From: Dendrophyllia cribrosa
Lineage: Eukaryota > Cnidaria > Anthozoa > Scleractinia > Dendrophylliidae
Assembly: GCA_024195265.1 (NCBI GenBank)
Contig: JAJLRJ010000001.1
Location: 59,362,289 to 59,426,288, forward strand
Length of the DNA stretch: 64,000 nt
Direction: 5' to 3'
Below the pieces are notes generated by a model that was given only the letters and a program-made list of their open reading frames with translations, searched no databases and was not told where the DNA came from. Shown in pieces: positions 1 to 8,845 of this stretch (its first letter is position 1; every line of letters begins with the position of its first letter). The position numbers and the translations under genes were made by a program.

Positions 1-1
1 T

Positions 2-1984
2 TTGAAATGCATCCCAAACAACATGGAGAAATACATCTCTTTCTCCCTCGGCAAGCTGAGATTCATTGACAGCTTGCAGTTCATGCAGTCAAGCCTCAGT
101 GCCCTGGTTGATGCAAACAAGCCAGAGTCCTTCACAATCACGGCAAGCCACGAGAAGAACCAAGCCAGACGAGGCCTTCTCCTGCAAAAAGGGACTTACC
201 CATACGAATACATGGACTCTAGGGCTCGATTCGATGAGGTTTCTCTACCGCCGAAGGATGCCTTCTACAGCGAGCTCAAGAAGGAAGGCATCTCAGACAA
301 AGAATACGCCCACGCGCAAACAGTGTGGGAGGTATTTGGGTGCAAGACTCTTGGGGATTACCACGACCTCTACCTTGAGACAGATGTGCTTCGTCTGGCT
401 GATGTTTTCGAGAACTTCAGAAAAACATGTCTGCAACATTACAAGCTTGACCCGGCACATTATTATACAAGCCCTGGTCTCTTATGGGACGCTCTTCTCA
501 GGTATACGAAAATCAACCTGGAGCTGCTCACAGACGTCAACATGCACCTCTTTGTTGAAAGAGGCTTGCGAGGCGGCATATCCATGGAGAGCAGGCGGCA
601 CTGTAAGGCCAACAACCCCTATCTTCGTGACCACAACCCCAACGAAGAGTCAAGTTACATCATGTATCTCGACGCGAACAATCTCTATGGATGGGCCATG
701 AGTCAGCCTCTCCCAGTTGGCAACTTCGCATGGAGCCCTGTCTTTCCAACACAACACCAGATCAGGAGATGGAGGCCAAACAGAAAGATTGGTTACATTC
801 TCGAGGTTGATCTTGAGTACCCCGAGGAGCTGCATGATGAACACAACGCTTATCCTCTTGCCCCAGAAAGTCATGTCGTTCCAAAGGAATGGATGTCGCC
901 ATACCAAAGGGCCTTGGCAGAGGGACAGCCAAAAGACAAGACGCAGAAGCTGCTCCTTACCCTGAACAACAAATCCCGGTACGTGCTGCATTACAGAAAT
1001 CTCCAGCAGTACCTGGATCTTGGGATGAAGTTGACGAAAATCCACAAAATGCTCAAGTTCGAGCAGAGGGCTTGGATGGAGCCATACATCTCCCTGAACA
1101 CCGAGCTCAGGAAGAAGGCCACTTCCGACTTTGAGAAGAACTTCTTCAAGCTCATGAACAACTCCGTCTTCGGTAAGACAATGGAGAACCTCAGAAACCG
1201 AATTGACATGAAGCTTGTCCGGGCGCACGAGCAGGACAAGATGAGAAAGCTCATCGCAAGCCCGCTGTTTTCCAGAGCAACTATCTTTGGACCCAAACTA
1301 GCGGGTCTCCAGATGCACAAGGAGAAAATCAAATTCAACCGCCCAGTTTACACAGGCATGTGCATCCTTGATCTATCCAAAACACTGATGTATGACTTTT
1401 ATTACAAGCATCTCAAGCTGAAATATGGTCAGTGTGTAGACCTACTCTACACAGACACAGACTCTCTGCTCCTCGAGATCAAGACGGATGATGTCTACAA
1501 AGACATGGAGAACCTTCTGGATGAACTCCACGACACAAGTGATTATCCCAAGGACCATCCACTCCACAGCCAGAAGAACAAGAAGGTCATCGGCAAGATG
1601 AAGGACGAGTGCGAGGGTGTGCCCATCTCGGAGGCAATCTGTCTTCGCTCGAAGATGTACAGCATCTTGAAAGACGACAGCGGGTGTATTAAGAAGAAGG
1701 ACAAGGACGGCAAAGAAATCAAAGCTAAGCTGGACATCAAGAAAGCAAAGGGCACCACCAAGGTTGTCACAAAGAAAGAGATCACCCACCAGAATTACAA
1801 GGACGCCCTCTTCGACCGGCGAACCTTCAAGCACGGGATGGACAGGATCCGAAGCAAAGGCCACCAAATCTTCGGCGAGCACATCACCAAGACAACGCTC
1901 TCTCCCTTTGACTCCAAGCGCTGGATCAAGGATGATGGTGTTCACACTCTGGCATATGGTCACAAAGATATCGGTGGCAACTGA
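2..1984 (+). CDS. Protein-primed family B DNA polymerase, C-terminal part (5' end outside window)
   Basis: This is the replicative DNA polymerase of the element. From the first visible codon there are 660 residues. The exonuclease-type motif YLETDVLRLADVF is at about 124, polymerase motif A (DANNLYGWAMSQ) at about 224, motif B (KLMNNSVFGKTMEN) near 384 and the catalytic motif C YTDTDS at 483. These are the usual signatures of Polinton pPolB. The N-terminal part of the exonuclease domain and any terminal-protein region are missing because the window starts inside the gene. The frame is open to a TGA at 1982-1984, and its last 25 bases overlap tail-to-tail with the integrase on the other strand. 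All visible catalytic motifs are intact, unlike several neighbours. Confidence 0.93.
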   Translation: MKCIPNNMEKYISFSLGKLRFIDSLQFMQSSLSALVDANKPESFTITASHEKNQARRGLLLQKGTYPYEYMDSRARFDEVSLPPKDAFYSELKKEGISDKEYAHAQTVWEVFGCKTLGDYHDLYLETDVLRLADVFENFRKTCLQHYKLDPAHYYTSPGLLWDALLRYTKINLELLTDVNMHLFVERGLRGGISMESRRHCKANNPYLRDHNPNEESSYIMYLDANNLYGWAMSQPLPVGNFAWSPVFPTQHQIRRWRPNRKIGYILEVDLEYPEELHDEHNAYPLAPESHVVPKEWMSPYQRALAEGQPKDKTQKLLLTLNNKSRYVLHYRNLQQYLDLGMKLTKIHKMLKFEQRAWMEPYISLNTELRKKATSDFEKNFFKLMNNSVFGKTMENLRNRIDMKLVRAHEQDKMRKLIASPLFSRATIFGPKLAGLQMHKEKIKFNRPVYTGMCILDLSKTLMYDFYYKHLKLKYGQCVDLLYTDTDSLLLEIKTDDVYKDMENLLDELHDTSDYPKDHPLHSQKNKKVIGKMKDECEGVPISEAICLRSKMYSILKDDSGCIKKKDKDGKEIKAKLDIKKAKGTTKVVTKKEITHQNYKDALFDRRTFKHGMDRIRSKGHQIFGEHITKTTLSPFDSKRWIKDDGVHTLAYGHKDIGGN

Positions 1985-2949
1985 GTGCCCGGCGGCACAA
2001 CCATCAGCTCCTCACGAACGAAGCCTCGCTTAGGCCCGTCGTAGAGATAATAAACCACTGGCTCATTCGGCTTGGTTACAATCCTTTGTATTTGGTAGAC
2101 CTTCAAAGACCAGATCGGGTCGGTCGCACGCCTCCCACCCCCTTCCAGCTCGCCAGGCTGATACAAATATCTCACACTCACCCGTGGTGGGAGCTTCTTC
2201 TCTTTCACCCCAACAGGCCTAGCATATGGAGTCGCAGGCTTGGATGATATTGCTTTCTCTTTGATTGCATCCTTTGGCTTCTTGCCAGTGAGTCTTGTTA
2301 CTTCATTGTTCAAGGCCGAGACAACATCTGGCAGTATTTTGACCAAAGCAGTCGACCGGCCAGAGGGCATATTCATTTCAACGGCATACTGATAACCAAA
2401 CAGCCTTTCAGCCAGGGTTCGGTTGAATCTCTCCACAATTGCTTGGTCTCTGTGGATATCAACTCGCCCGCGACGAATGGTCGTTTTGTTGTCCCCCATC
2501 TCTTTTGTCACAGCACCCATAAACTCTTTCCCAGGATCAACTTGCAAGAGTTGAGGCCATTTCAAAGGCCCACGTCTGTAAATCTTCTGAAATGCCCTTG
2601 AGACTTCTTCAGACTCTTTCGAAGTCAGAGGCTCTGCTGCTTTGTAACGGCTAGCCACATCCACAAGGGTTAATGCGTATTTGTAAACCTTTCTCCCGCG
2701 TGGAAGTTTGTCGTGTGGCAGGAAGAGAAGATCTGCTTGATGCACTGCATTGGGTGATGAGACATCAAACTTGGGGCGGGGGATATGGCGTGGCGCTGGG
2801 AGGTAAACTTGCCAAAGGGCTTGTTTGACCAGCCATTTCTTTGCAACATCATCAGAGACCTTGGCTGCTGCAGCTAGTTTTTTGACAGCGGCAAGACCTT
2901 TCCAGTAGCCTTTCGGACTGTAATAGATCTTAGAGAGTTTCGTCTCCAT
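1960..2949 (-). CDS. Retroviral-type DDE integrase (rve family)
   Basis: The 329-residue protein is the integrase that would insert the element into host DNA. The rve core contains D73 (in HQADLLFLP), D138 (in LLQVDPGKEF) and E173 (in AIVERFNRTL); the last two are 35 residues apart, the classic D,D-35-E spacing. The N-terminal 60 residues are basic and probably DNA-binding. The C-terminal 80 residues (LYQPGELEG, then VYQIQRIVTK and YYLYDG) resemble the chromo/SH3-like tail of Polinton integrases. The start is supported by a TATATA element at about 2956-2963, only a few bases upstream. The gene converges on the polymerase with a 25-nt overlap. No break is visible, so the protein could be functional. 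Confidence 0.93.
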   Translation of the reverse strand: METKLSKIYYSPKGYWKGLAAVKKLAAAAKVSDDVAKKWLVKQALWQVYLPAPRHIPRPKFDVSSPNAVHQADLLFLPHDKLPRGRKVYKYALTLVDVASRYKAAEPLTSKESEEVSRAFQKIYRRGPLKWPQLLQVDPGKEFMGAVTKEMGDNKTTIRRGRVDIHRDQAIVERFNRTLAERLFGYQYAVEMNMPSGRSTALVKILPDVVSALNNEVTRLTGKKPKDAIKEKAISSKPATPYARPVGVKEKKLPPRVSVRYLYQPGELEGGGRRATDPIWSLKVYQIQRIVTKPNEPVVYYLYDGPKRGFVREELMVVPPGTQLPPISL

Positions 2950-2992
2950 AGTGGGTATATATAGTTATGAATTGGTGAAAGACGCCCATGTC

Positions 2993-3292
2993 TTATGCAG
3001 CCGGAGGTGTGTTCGACTCAAGGATAAGCTGTGCAAATAAATTGCGCAGCTTTTCAATCTTTCTGTATTCTTCATTTTCGTCAAAGAAACGCCCGGGATT
3101 AATTTTTCTGCCTAGTTCACAATATTCATGAACCGCTTGAGTTAATTCCTCAGGGTCTGTCGTTATGGCTCTTCTGAGCAAGTAACCCAATTTATAATGC
3201 TCTTCCGGGATGGATTCGAGCATTGTTTCAGATACTTCCCAGGGGGATGCTGGTAAAAATGTCGCTTCTTTAGAAAAGGTGGGGACAGCCAT
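2993..3292 (-). CDS. Small Polinton protein of unknown function
   Basis: The 99-residue acidic protein has no membrane segment and no family I recognise. I chose the methionine at 3292 (MAVPTFSKEA) rather than the longer upstream frame, because a TATATATATG element at 3295-3304 sits directly before it, as for most other genes of this element. The upstream extension would translate the promoter itself and a lysine-rich stretch. Helical charged segments (HEYCELGRKINPGRFFDENE) suggest a soluble helical protein. It is the first of a row of small minus-strand genes between the integrase and the ATPase. Confidence 0.6.
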   Translation of the reverse strand: MAVPTFSKEATFLPASPWEVSETMLESIPEEHYKLGYLLRRAITTDPEELTQAVHEYCELGRKINPGRFFDENEEYRKIEKLRNLFAQLILESNTPPAA

Positions 3293-3434
3293 GGTATATA
3301 TATGGGATTTTTTTTTTAATTTTTTAAAGAAAGCGATAAGCCACATACCCACCCGCAAGCAGGGTGCCTCCAATGAACGCAAGTTCGCCATTCTTCTGTT
3401 GTGGGCTGGGCTTGTAGAAGTCCGAGAAGACAGG

Positions 3435-3761
3435 CTATTTGTTGTCTTTGATTTGTTTATCTGGTTGCGTTTGGTGCATCTGGTTATACAAGACTAGGGC
3501 TTGGTCAGTGGTTTGGAAGTTTTTGCTGGCTTGGTGTTCCTTCCGATCGTTGGCTGCAATCCAGTCGAGGAGCTTGGTGCGGTCCTTCTGGTATTTGGCG
3601 TAAGCCGCTTGGTATTGTTCAAGGGCGTGGTCATGACGGATTTTCTCATCCATTGCTGCCTTTCCATTATCACCAGACAGATATTTTGCGAGATAATTGC
3701 CGCCCGTGAAAGCGGCCGCATTGAGAACAGCGCCAAGGGCCATTATTGCAATCGAGGCCAT
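3435..3761 (-). CDS. Small Polinton membrane protein, apparently cut by an in-frame TAG
   Basis: The 108-residue frame begins with a hydrophobic, alanine-rich segment (MASIAIMALGAVLNAAAF) and continues as a charged helical region with many Q, K and D residues. The start lies just inside a TATACATATG element at 3766-3775. The frame ends at TAG (3435-3437), but the same frame stays open for 36 more codons to a TAA at 3324-3326, and this stretch encodes a second clear membrane segment (GELAFIGGTLLAGGYVAYRFL from about 3327 to 3386). The ancestral protein was therefore probably longer, with a membrane segment at each end. Either the copy is broken or the TAG is read through. The function is unknown; the position among structural genes suggests a virion membrane protein. 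Confidence 0.65.
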   Translation of the reverse strand: MASIAIMALGAVLNAAAFTGGNYLAKYLSGDNGKAAMDEKIRHDHALEQYQAAYAKYQKDRTKLLDWIAANDRKEHQASKNFQTTDQALVLYNQMHQTQPDKQIKDNK

Positions 3762-3999
3762 TGTGTATACATATGGTATACAAGTTGTCTGGGAGGATTT
3801 TCTGGTCCTCGAAATATTTCTTCAGCGCGAGGGTGCCAGCCATGACGGCTGTGAACTTGACGTAATTCATTAAGCTTGCACTGGGGTCAGCAGTTAAGTT
3901 CTCTTTGATTGTCTTTTTACCAATCCAACCAATACCAGCGACAAGTCCAGTGATTGTTGCGGCGTCGAGGATAGACTTCACAAGCTTGTTGTCAGACAT
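3670..3999 (-). CDS. Small Polinton membrane protein with uncertain C-terminus
   Basis: The N-terminal 75 residues look genuinely coding: MSDNKLVKSILDAATITGLV, then a glycine-containing hydrophobic segment and a second hydrophobic stretch (FTAVMAGTLALKKYFED). A TATACATATG element lies at 4013-4022, close before the start. The frame then runs through the promoter of the next gene and 92 bases into it. That tail (cysteine- and arginine-rich) is out of character and probably not ancestral, so the original stop was probably lost near 3775-3790. Two short membrane segments suggest a holin-like or virion membrane protein, but I do not recognise a named family. Confidence 0.6.
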   Translation of the reverse strand: MSDNKLVKSILDAATITGLVAGIGWIGKKTIKENLTADPSASLMNYVKFTAVMAGTLALKKYFEDQKILPDNLYTICIHNGLDCNNGPWRCSQCGRFHGRQLSRKISVW

Positions 4000-4039
4000 G
4001 GTTTGTGATCAGTATACATATGTTTTTTATTTTTCTGAC

Positions 4040-4303
4040 TCAGACCCGACCTCGGCCTCGGCCTCTGCCTCGACCTCGGGTTCGGGCTCGGGGCTCCTCG
4101 ACTTGGACTCGTGGCTCCTCGACTTGGACTCGTGGCTCCTCGACCTCGTCCTCAGACTCGGGCTCGGGCCTGGGCTCTGGTCTGTTGTGCCTATTCATTA
4201 ACAAGCTGAGAATTGTTTCAAAGGCGGCCACGTTACATCCACCCCAAAAAAGAATCACACCTCCGATTGCAGCACCAGTCATCGCAACCTTGAAAAGATT
4301 CAT
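4040..4303 (-). CDS. Single-pass membrane protein with charged tandem repeats
   Basis: The 87-residue protein has one N-terminal membrane segment (MTGAAIGGVILFWGG) and a hydrophilic tail. The tail starts with acidic and proline-rich residues, passes through tandem copies of VEEPRVQ, and ends in arginine-glycine repeats. A TATATATATG element at 4311-4320 lies seven bases upstream of the start. The repeats are visible at DNA level as near-identical 21-base units at about 4090-4150. The tail length is therefore likely variable between copies. The function is unknown. Confidence 0.55.
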   Translation of the reverse strand: MNLFKVAMTGAAIGGVILFWGGCNVAAFETILSLLMNRHNRPEPRPEPESEDEVEEPRVQVEEPRVQVEEPRARTRGRGRGRGRGRV

Positions 4304-4310
4304 GGCGCAG

Positions 4311-4320
4311 TATATATATG
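4311..4320 (-). promoter_or_regulatory. Representative late-type promoter element of the Polinton
   Basis: A TATATATATG or TATACATATG motif recurs 2-15 bases before the start codons of the structural-region genes. The clearest minus-strand copies are at 2956-2963, 3295-3304, 3766-3775, 4013-4022, 4311-4320, 4801-4808, 5458-5467, 5555-5562, 6344-6353 and 7611-7620. Plus-strand copies are near 7638, 10870, 11556 and 12248. Most are followed on the far side by a T-rich run (a T-rich leader on the opposite strand). The VLTF3-like gene lacks this form of motif. Confidence 0.6.
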
Positions 4321-4325
4321 CTTTT

Positions 4326-4796
4326 TTATTCCATATTTTTTATTCCTTGTCTTACCGGAATTCGAGATGGGGGTGTTGCTGGTGGTGTTGCAGCGGGTGT
4401 TGCTGGTGGTGTTGCTGGTGGTGTGTTTGATTTGCGCCCAAGCCTTTGCATTATGGCTTCGCGCTGGTAATAAACACCAGCAGCAGAGACAATCAACCCA
4501 CCAACCCCAAGAATATAAACGATTGAGTTGCTGTTGCTGCCACTTGTTGTATCACTTGTTGGAGAATTGTTTTCACTTGTTGAGTGTGCAGGCTTTTGTG
4601 CTTCGGCCTTTTTCTTTGCTTCCCGGGCCATGCGGTTGCGTTCTGCTAGCCTTTTGCCAGAAGCAACACGCCCGGGGTTCTTTTCTGTTGCAGACTTTGT
4701 TTTCGGGGCCTCAGAGGTAACACGGTCAGGTGTTGGAGTTGGAGTTGGAGTTGGAGTTGGAGTTTCTTCAGGGATCGTCTCGAGTGGTGTGGTCAT
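4326..4796 (-). CDS. Threonine/proline-rich single-pass membrane protein
   Basis: The start at 4796 (MTTPLETIPEE) was chosen because the TATATATG element at about 4801-4808 sits just before it; a longer frame to 4868 would translate the promoter. The 156-residue protein contains a (TP)n run, a basic stretch (KRLAERNRMAREAKKKAEAQ), a serine/asparagine-rich spacer and one membrane segment (SIVYILGVGGLIVSAAGVYY). A second proline-rich tail built of TPPA repeats follows. The layout resembles virion-associated membrane proteins with extended linkers, but no named family is recognised. Confidence 0.6.
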   Translation of the reverse strand: MTTPLETIPEETPTPTPTPTPTPDRVTSEAPKTKSATEKNPGRVASGKRLAERNRMAREAKKKAEAQKPAHSTSENNSPTSDTTSGSNSNSIVYILGVGGLIVSAAGVYYQREAIMQRLGRKSNTPPATPPATPAATPPATPPSRIPVRQGIKNME

Positions 4797-4864
4797 CCTG
4801 TATATATGTGAGTTTTTAAATTTATCTTGTGATAAGTGTGCTGCCAGGTTGCTGCCAGGTTTCT

Positions 4865-5450
4865 TCAAGGTTCCTGCGAGGTCGGCACAGGCCCCAGCCC
4901 AACTTCATCAAGGCCCTCAAGTGGATAGCCTTCACTGTCTCTGGTTGGATGTGTGGGTTGGGGTTCTAATTCTATCAAATCAGCATTGGCTGAGCAGAGC
5001 AGCATTGGCAAGCGCCAGCAATCGCCCGCATCGCAGGGCAAGACCCCCAGCAAGATTTGACAGCTCCTGGTTGATGATGTAGTCATTCTTGAGTTCTTTC
5101 TGCAATTCCGCCACATCATCAACCGGGATCACCATGCCAACGCCTTTGGTCACGAACGTGATGCCAGAATCAACTAGGGATTCGGTTGTCTTGTTGCCAA
5201 CGTAGGCCTCGTACCGTTTGCAGTACTTGTCAACGTCCTTGTCTGACAACCGCGCCACATGATCGTGTGTGAGCTGCACGCCGATGGCTTCTTTGGTCTT
5301 GCCAGTTGAAACAAGGATTGCCAGCTTCTCACGTTTGGCAGGAATGTCATTGTCTCCAACTAGCCCTGTGGGAGGTGCGGCACCAGGGGTGGCCTCCAGC
5401 ATCTGCATTACTTCGTTCAAGACGGCCTGGTCTTCAGCTGCTTCTGCCAT
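4865..5450 (-). pseudogene. Polinton protein of unknown function, frameshifted near its C-terminus
   Basis: The main frame (5450 down to 4980) gives 156 residues beginning MAEAAEDQAVLNEVMQML. It has a helical charged body and a glycine-containing hydrophobic stretch (SGITFVTKGVGMVI). In this frame the protein ends at a TGA shortly after a leucine/alanine-rich segment. A second frame, which stops at 4865, contains a coding-like acidic, proline-rich tail (LIELEPQPTHPTRD and onward) that continues just where the first one fails, at about 4980-5000. A single-base indel there is the simplest explanation. A TATACATATG element at 5458-5467 precedes the start. The role is unknown. Confidence 0.6.
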
Positions 5451-5473
5451 CAGGGGGTATACATATGTGTTTT

Positions 5474-5552
5474 TTATTTTTCAATAATTCTCTTGATGTC
5501 GGGCAAAAGGGCTTCAAGCTCTCGTATAAGCCCTTGGCGTATTCATGGCCAT
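5474..5552 (-). other. Very small candidate gene, possibly frameshifted
   Basis: A TATATATG element at 5555-5562 is followed at once by two ATG codons (5552 and 5546), exactly as for the real genes around it. The frame from these ATGs ends after 12-14 residues. In the next frame a tidy amphipathic peptide (GLIRELEALLPDIKRIIEK) runs to a TAA at 5474. Either a mini-protein of about 26 residues has been frameshifted, or this is chance. The promoter-like element is the stronger evidence. Confidence 0.3.
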
Positions 5553-5596
5553 GGTATATATGAGCCGTATATTTGTGTGGCTGTGTGTGCCCGTGT

Positions 5597-6196
5597 TTAA
5601 ACCTTGTACTCAATTCCATACGGGTATCTCAAAGAGAAAACCAGGTGGGAGAACTTGCGGGATTTGAGCCTTGCAATAAACTCTTTGTACTCCTCGTGGG
5701 AGAGCTCGCCGGCATAATCTTCGAATATGGCTTTGGTTGTCTTGCTGGAGGGCGTGTAAAAGAGCACGATCGCTGCAATGTTGTCACGATATGGCTTGGC
5801 AATGCTGGTGATCTGCTGGGTCAAGACCCACACGGATATGCCGTCATGCCTTGCGCTGAATCCCAGATTGACCAGCTGGCCCGTTCGGCCTTTGACATCT
5901 TTGGAGGCGGCGCAGTCATCGAGAATGAATAAAGTGTTGGTGGATGTGAAAAAGAAGCTCGCCAACTTCAACCAGTCTTCGATCTCGTGCTGCTGGCAGA
6001 CAATCACGAAGATGTGCGGATCGCGATCCACGAAGCCATCGTATGTCTTGTTCTTAACAAATGTGGGGCAGAATAAAACGATGTAATCAAAACAACCCCT
6101 AAAAGGGCCTCGCAGTTGAGAGAGAAGATACTGTGTCTTGCCAGAGTTAGTGGGGCCCACGATTAGTGCATTGAATGGCAGCTTTCTTGGGTCCAT
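5597..6196 (-). CDS. A32/FtsK-like genome-packaging ATPase
   Basis: This is the DNA-packaging ATPase that would pump the genome into capsids. Counting from the methionine at 6196, Walker A is GPTNSGKT at 14-21 and Walker B FILDDC is at about 90-95. A sensor-like TQQITS motif and a conserved region around LSHEEYKEFIARL follow. The frame can be followed upstream to 6205 without an ATG. The real promoter element (TATATTTATG, 6344-6353) lies further upstream, before a separate frame at 6341-6147 (MATRNKINFYAKSAPLPSTG), which is probably the original N-terminus. That frame overlaps the ATPase frame at about 6147-6205, so a one-base shift near 6200 seems to separate the N-terminal 45 residues from the ATPase core. 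Confidence 0.9.
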   Translation of the reverse strand: MDPRKLPFNALIVGPTNSGKTQYLLSQLRGPFRGCFDYIVLFCPTFVKNKTYDGFVDRDPHIFVIVCQQHEIEDWLKLASFFFTSTNTLFILDDCAASKDVKGRTGQLVNLGFSARHDGISVWVLTQQITSIAKPYRDNIAAIVLFYTPSSKTTKAIFEDYAGELSHEEYKEFIARLKSRKFSHLVFSLRYPYGIEYKV

Positions 6197-6341
6197 AACC
6201 AACACCTATATTAGTTGGGTTGCAAACTGGAGGGGAGGGGGCCTTTGCCAGAAGTCTTTGTATTTCATTGTGTGACAGGAATCCGGTGGATGGCAGAGGA
6301 GCCGACTTGGCATAGAAGTTGATCTTGTTTCTTGTGGCCAT
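6147..6341 (-). pseudogene. Detached N-terminal segment of the packaging ATPase gene
   Basis: The frame starts with MATRNKINFYAKSAPLPSTG directly after the TATATTTATG element at 6344-6353. About 45 residues look coding (basic, then proline-rich). The part after 6200 runs out of frame over the ATPase start and reads as a shadow. The ATPase frame has no promoter-like element and no ATG before 6196. I therefore infer that the two were one gene, now split by an indel. The alternative is a small independent overlapping gene. Confidence 0.5.
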
Positions 6342-6356
6342 GGTATATTTATGCGT

Positions 6357-7607
6357 TTAGTACTGTACAGATTCCAGCTGCCTGCTCATGATGTTCATCT
6401 GCGAGCCTGAGAGGGTGAAGATGTGGCAGAGTGCGTTTCCAGAGCCTGTGCCGTTTCGTTCGATCTCGAGTTGCACGCCATCCTGTGTGTTGACGAGCCT
6501 TTGGCCGCTGCCGTGCAGGGCTGTGTCGGCCATGGACCGCAGGTCAATCCAGAGACCAAACTTGTTGCCTGTTAGATATTTTGTCAAGTTCATGTTAGGC
6601 CTGCCTCGCGTGTATGGGGTAAAATGCCGGGTTATCTCTCTCCACATGTCTGTACCACTGATGCCCTCGTTGTAAAGCCTGTTTGGAACACCGTTGACTG
6701 TGACCTTCACTTTGTTGATGTCTGGGTTGAAATAGTTCTCAGAGTCCCTGACACCCGCCGTGTAGGGGTTGATGAACAGCAAGAGGATGCCCTTGAGAGA
6801 CCGGCGCTGTGGGTTAACCCGAAGATTCAGCCGAGTGTCACCACTTTTTGAGAAGGGATGCACCCGATCTCGCATTACAAGGTCATAGACGAACCCCTTG
6901 CCACTGGTGTAAGTGCTTGTTGCCTCATCGGCCAGCTCCTTACTTCTGATCGTCTCATACTCCAGCTGGATGTTTTCCAACTTGTACACGAGCTTGGTTG
7001 TGTCTGAGCCACAGACAACTTGGTTTGCGGGGGCGAGGGTCAGTTCGAAGACCAGATCGTTATACAGTGCTTGAGGATATATAACACCGTGGTCAGTTAA
7101 TATTTGGTGATCCAGCTTGATGCTATACTTATTCTTGTATATTGTCTCTAACTTATTCTCTGCATCCACGCCTGAGGTCTTCTTGTCGCCAGCACCAGAG
7201 CGGATCTTGCACAAATCCACACTCTGGATGCCCTCCATAAGCATATTGTCCCGCTCGTCGGTTGATTTGAATAAGTCTTCGAAGATCTTGTAGATGTCGT
7301 ACCCAACCGTGTCCTGGACAGTGGTGGCCGCAAACTTTACAACGAATCTGTCCACCAGGGCCCGAGAAACATTTTGTACGAGAAAGTTATTTGCATGGCC
7401 CCCGGCTAGGCTGATGTTAAACACCAGGGCCAGCGAGCCGGACACAATAACATCGTGCTCGCCCAGCTTGGGCACAGAGACGTACAGTGTCTCGCCGGGG
7501 TTGGCCTCAGAGGGGTTGAATGTGATGCGCTTGACGGTTCGCTCTGCTTTCATGGCGCCCAGTGTCTTTTCACTGTGAGATGGAAGTAGATTCGGTTGCA
7601 CAGCCAT
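6357..7607 (-). CDS. Candidate major capsid protein (double jelly-roll type)
   Basis: The 416-residue protein sits next to the packaging ATPase, as capsid genes do in Polintons and related viruses. It is rich in beta-strand-like stretches and contains features typical of Polinton major capsid proteins: LYNDLVFELTLAPANQ followed by VYKLENIQLEYE near the middle, then FSKSGDTRLNLRVNPQRRSL, KGILLLFINPYTAG, and a C-terminal HIFTLSGSQMNIMSRQLESV. The start is supported by TATATATTTG at about 7611-7620. The frame is intact. The assignment rests on context and general resemblance; a structure prediction showing two jelly rolls would settle it. Confidence 0.75.
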   Translation of the reverse strand: MAVQPNLLPSHSEKTLGAMKAERTVKRITFNPSEANPGETLYVSVPKLGEHDVIVSGSLALVFNISLAGGHANNFLVQNVSRALVDRFVVKFAATTVQDTVGYDIYKIFEDLFKSTDERDNMLMEGIQSVDLCKIRSGAGDKKTSGVDAENKLETIYKNKYSIKLDHQILTDHGVIYPQALYNDLVFELTLAPANQVVCGSDTTKLVYKLENIQLEYETIRSKELADEATSTYTSGKGFVYDLVMRDRVHPFSKSGDTRLNLRVNPQRRSLKGILLLFINPYTAGVRDSENYFNPDINKVKVTVNGVPNRLYNEGISGTDMWREITRHFTPYTRGRPNMNLTKYLTGNKFGLWIDLRSMADTALHGSGQRLVNTQDGVQLEIERNGTGSGNALCHIFTLSGSQMNIMSRQLESVQY

Positions 7608-7650
7608 TGGTATATATTTGTGTTTTTAAAATTCATATTTATATATCATC
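7608..7650. promoter_or_regulatory. Bidirectional late-type promoter between capsid and coiled-coil genes
   Basis: Only 43 bases separate two divergent start codons. The stretch contains one TATATATTTG facing the capsid gene and one ATTTATATATC facing the plus-strand gene. Each lies within about a dozen bases of its ATG, so untranslated leaders must be very short. Confidence 0.6.
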
Positions 7651-8814
7651 ATGGCAGAAGGCGGTTTTGATCCAGGAGATATGCCCGATAATCCTTGGGA
7701 AGACTGGGACATAGACCACGATGATGATGATGACGACGAACAAGAAGTTGACACAACAACACCTTTTCAACCAGGCGGCACATCCACTCCATACCATGGC
7801 GGTGAGCAGCATGAAATGCATACAATGCCTCGCGAAGAAAGTGGGCATTATCAACCAGGTGCTGGCACATCCACTCCATACCATGGCGGTGAACAGCATG
7901 AAATGCATACAATGCCTGACGAAGAAAGTGGGCTGCCAAGCACTTCTGCCACCGCCCCTCTGCTTGGAGAAATCTTAGACGGAAATGAAAAAGCAGAGAT
8001 AATCGATAAAGCCATGGACTGGATCAAAAAGAAGTTTCCAAAAGTAAACATCCCGAAATTAGGTCCAATTGGTTTTGGTAGGAAACCAGCAAATGATGGC
8101 AAAATAGTTTCCTTTGGACGAAAGGCGGGGAAACTCTCATTTTCAAGCAAGATGGGAGCTTTCTTAAATCGTTCACAGACAAGTTCAAAACATCCCTTGG
8201 CCCAAGCGCTGAAGAGCTTGTCTCTGAAGCGGATGCCTCAATAAGGGAAGAAAGACAAAGATTGAAGGAGGCAGAAAAACAACTGAAGGAGAATGAAAGG
8301 GCTGCTGTGGAACAACAACGAGCAGCAAATGAGGTGCAAAACCTCAGAGACAGAATTGGGCAAACTCAAGCTAGGATTAACAATCTGGAGGATGAACACG
8401 GTTCAAGCGTTGAAAATCAAGCCAAGATAGACCGCCTAAAACTGGTGAAAAAGAATCTTCAACGAGATCTTGAAAACCAGAAAAAAGAAGTAGGGGAACT
8501 GCAAAAAATACAAAAACAACGAGACCAAGAACAGGCAAAGGTTGACAAACTCAGAACACGCCTTTCTGCCAAAGAGAAGGAAAGAAATAGGCTAAACTCA
8601 ACTAAACCTCTTGATGAGTTAAACGAAAGAGAAACCGAGCTTGAACGACAGAACGAGGAGGATAAACGCGTCATAGAGGATGAGAACACGTCTCCCTCTG
8701 AAAGAGAAGCCGCGGAAGCCCGGGTTGCTGAGCGAGAAGAAGAGCTGGCAAGGCTCAGAACACAGGTTCAAGAAAGGGAACAAGCCCTGTCTTTGAGAGA
8801 GAGGGTCAGAGAAA

Positions 8815-8845
<31 letters not shown>

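Noticed and set aside
650..1963. Minus-strand frames opposite the polymerase (192, 115 and 173 codons)
   Set aside because: They are shadows of the strongly coding polymerase frame, which holds all catalytic motifs.
3670..3790. C-terminal cysteine-rich tail of the 3999 frame as a zinc-binding region
   Set aside because: It overlaps the promoter and start of the next gene in another frame and looks like read-out after a lost stop.
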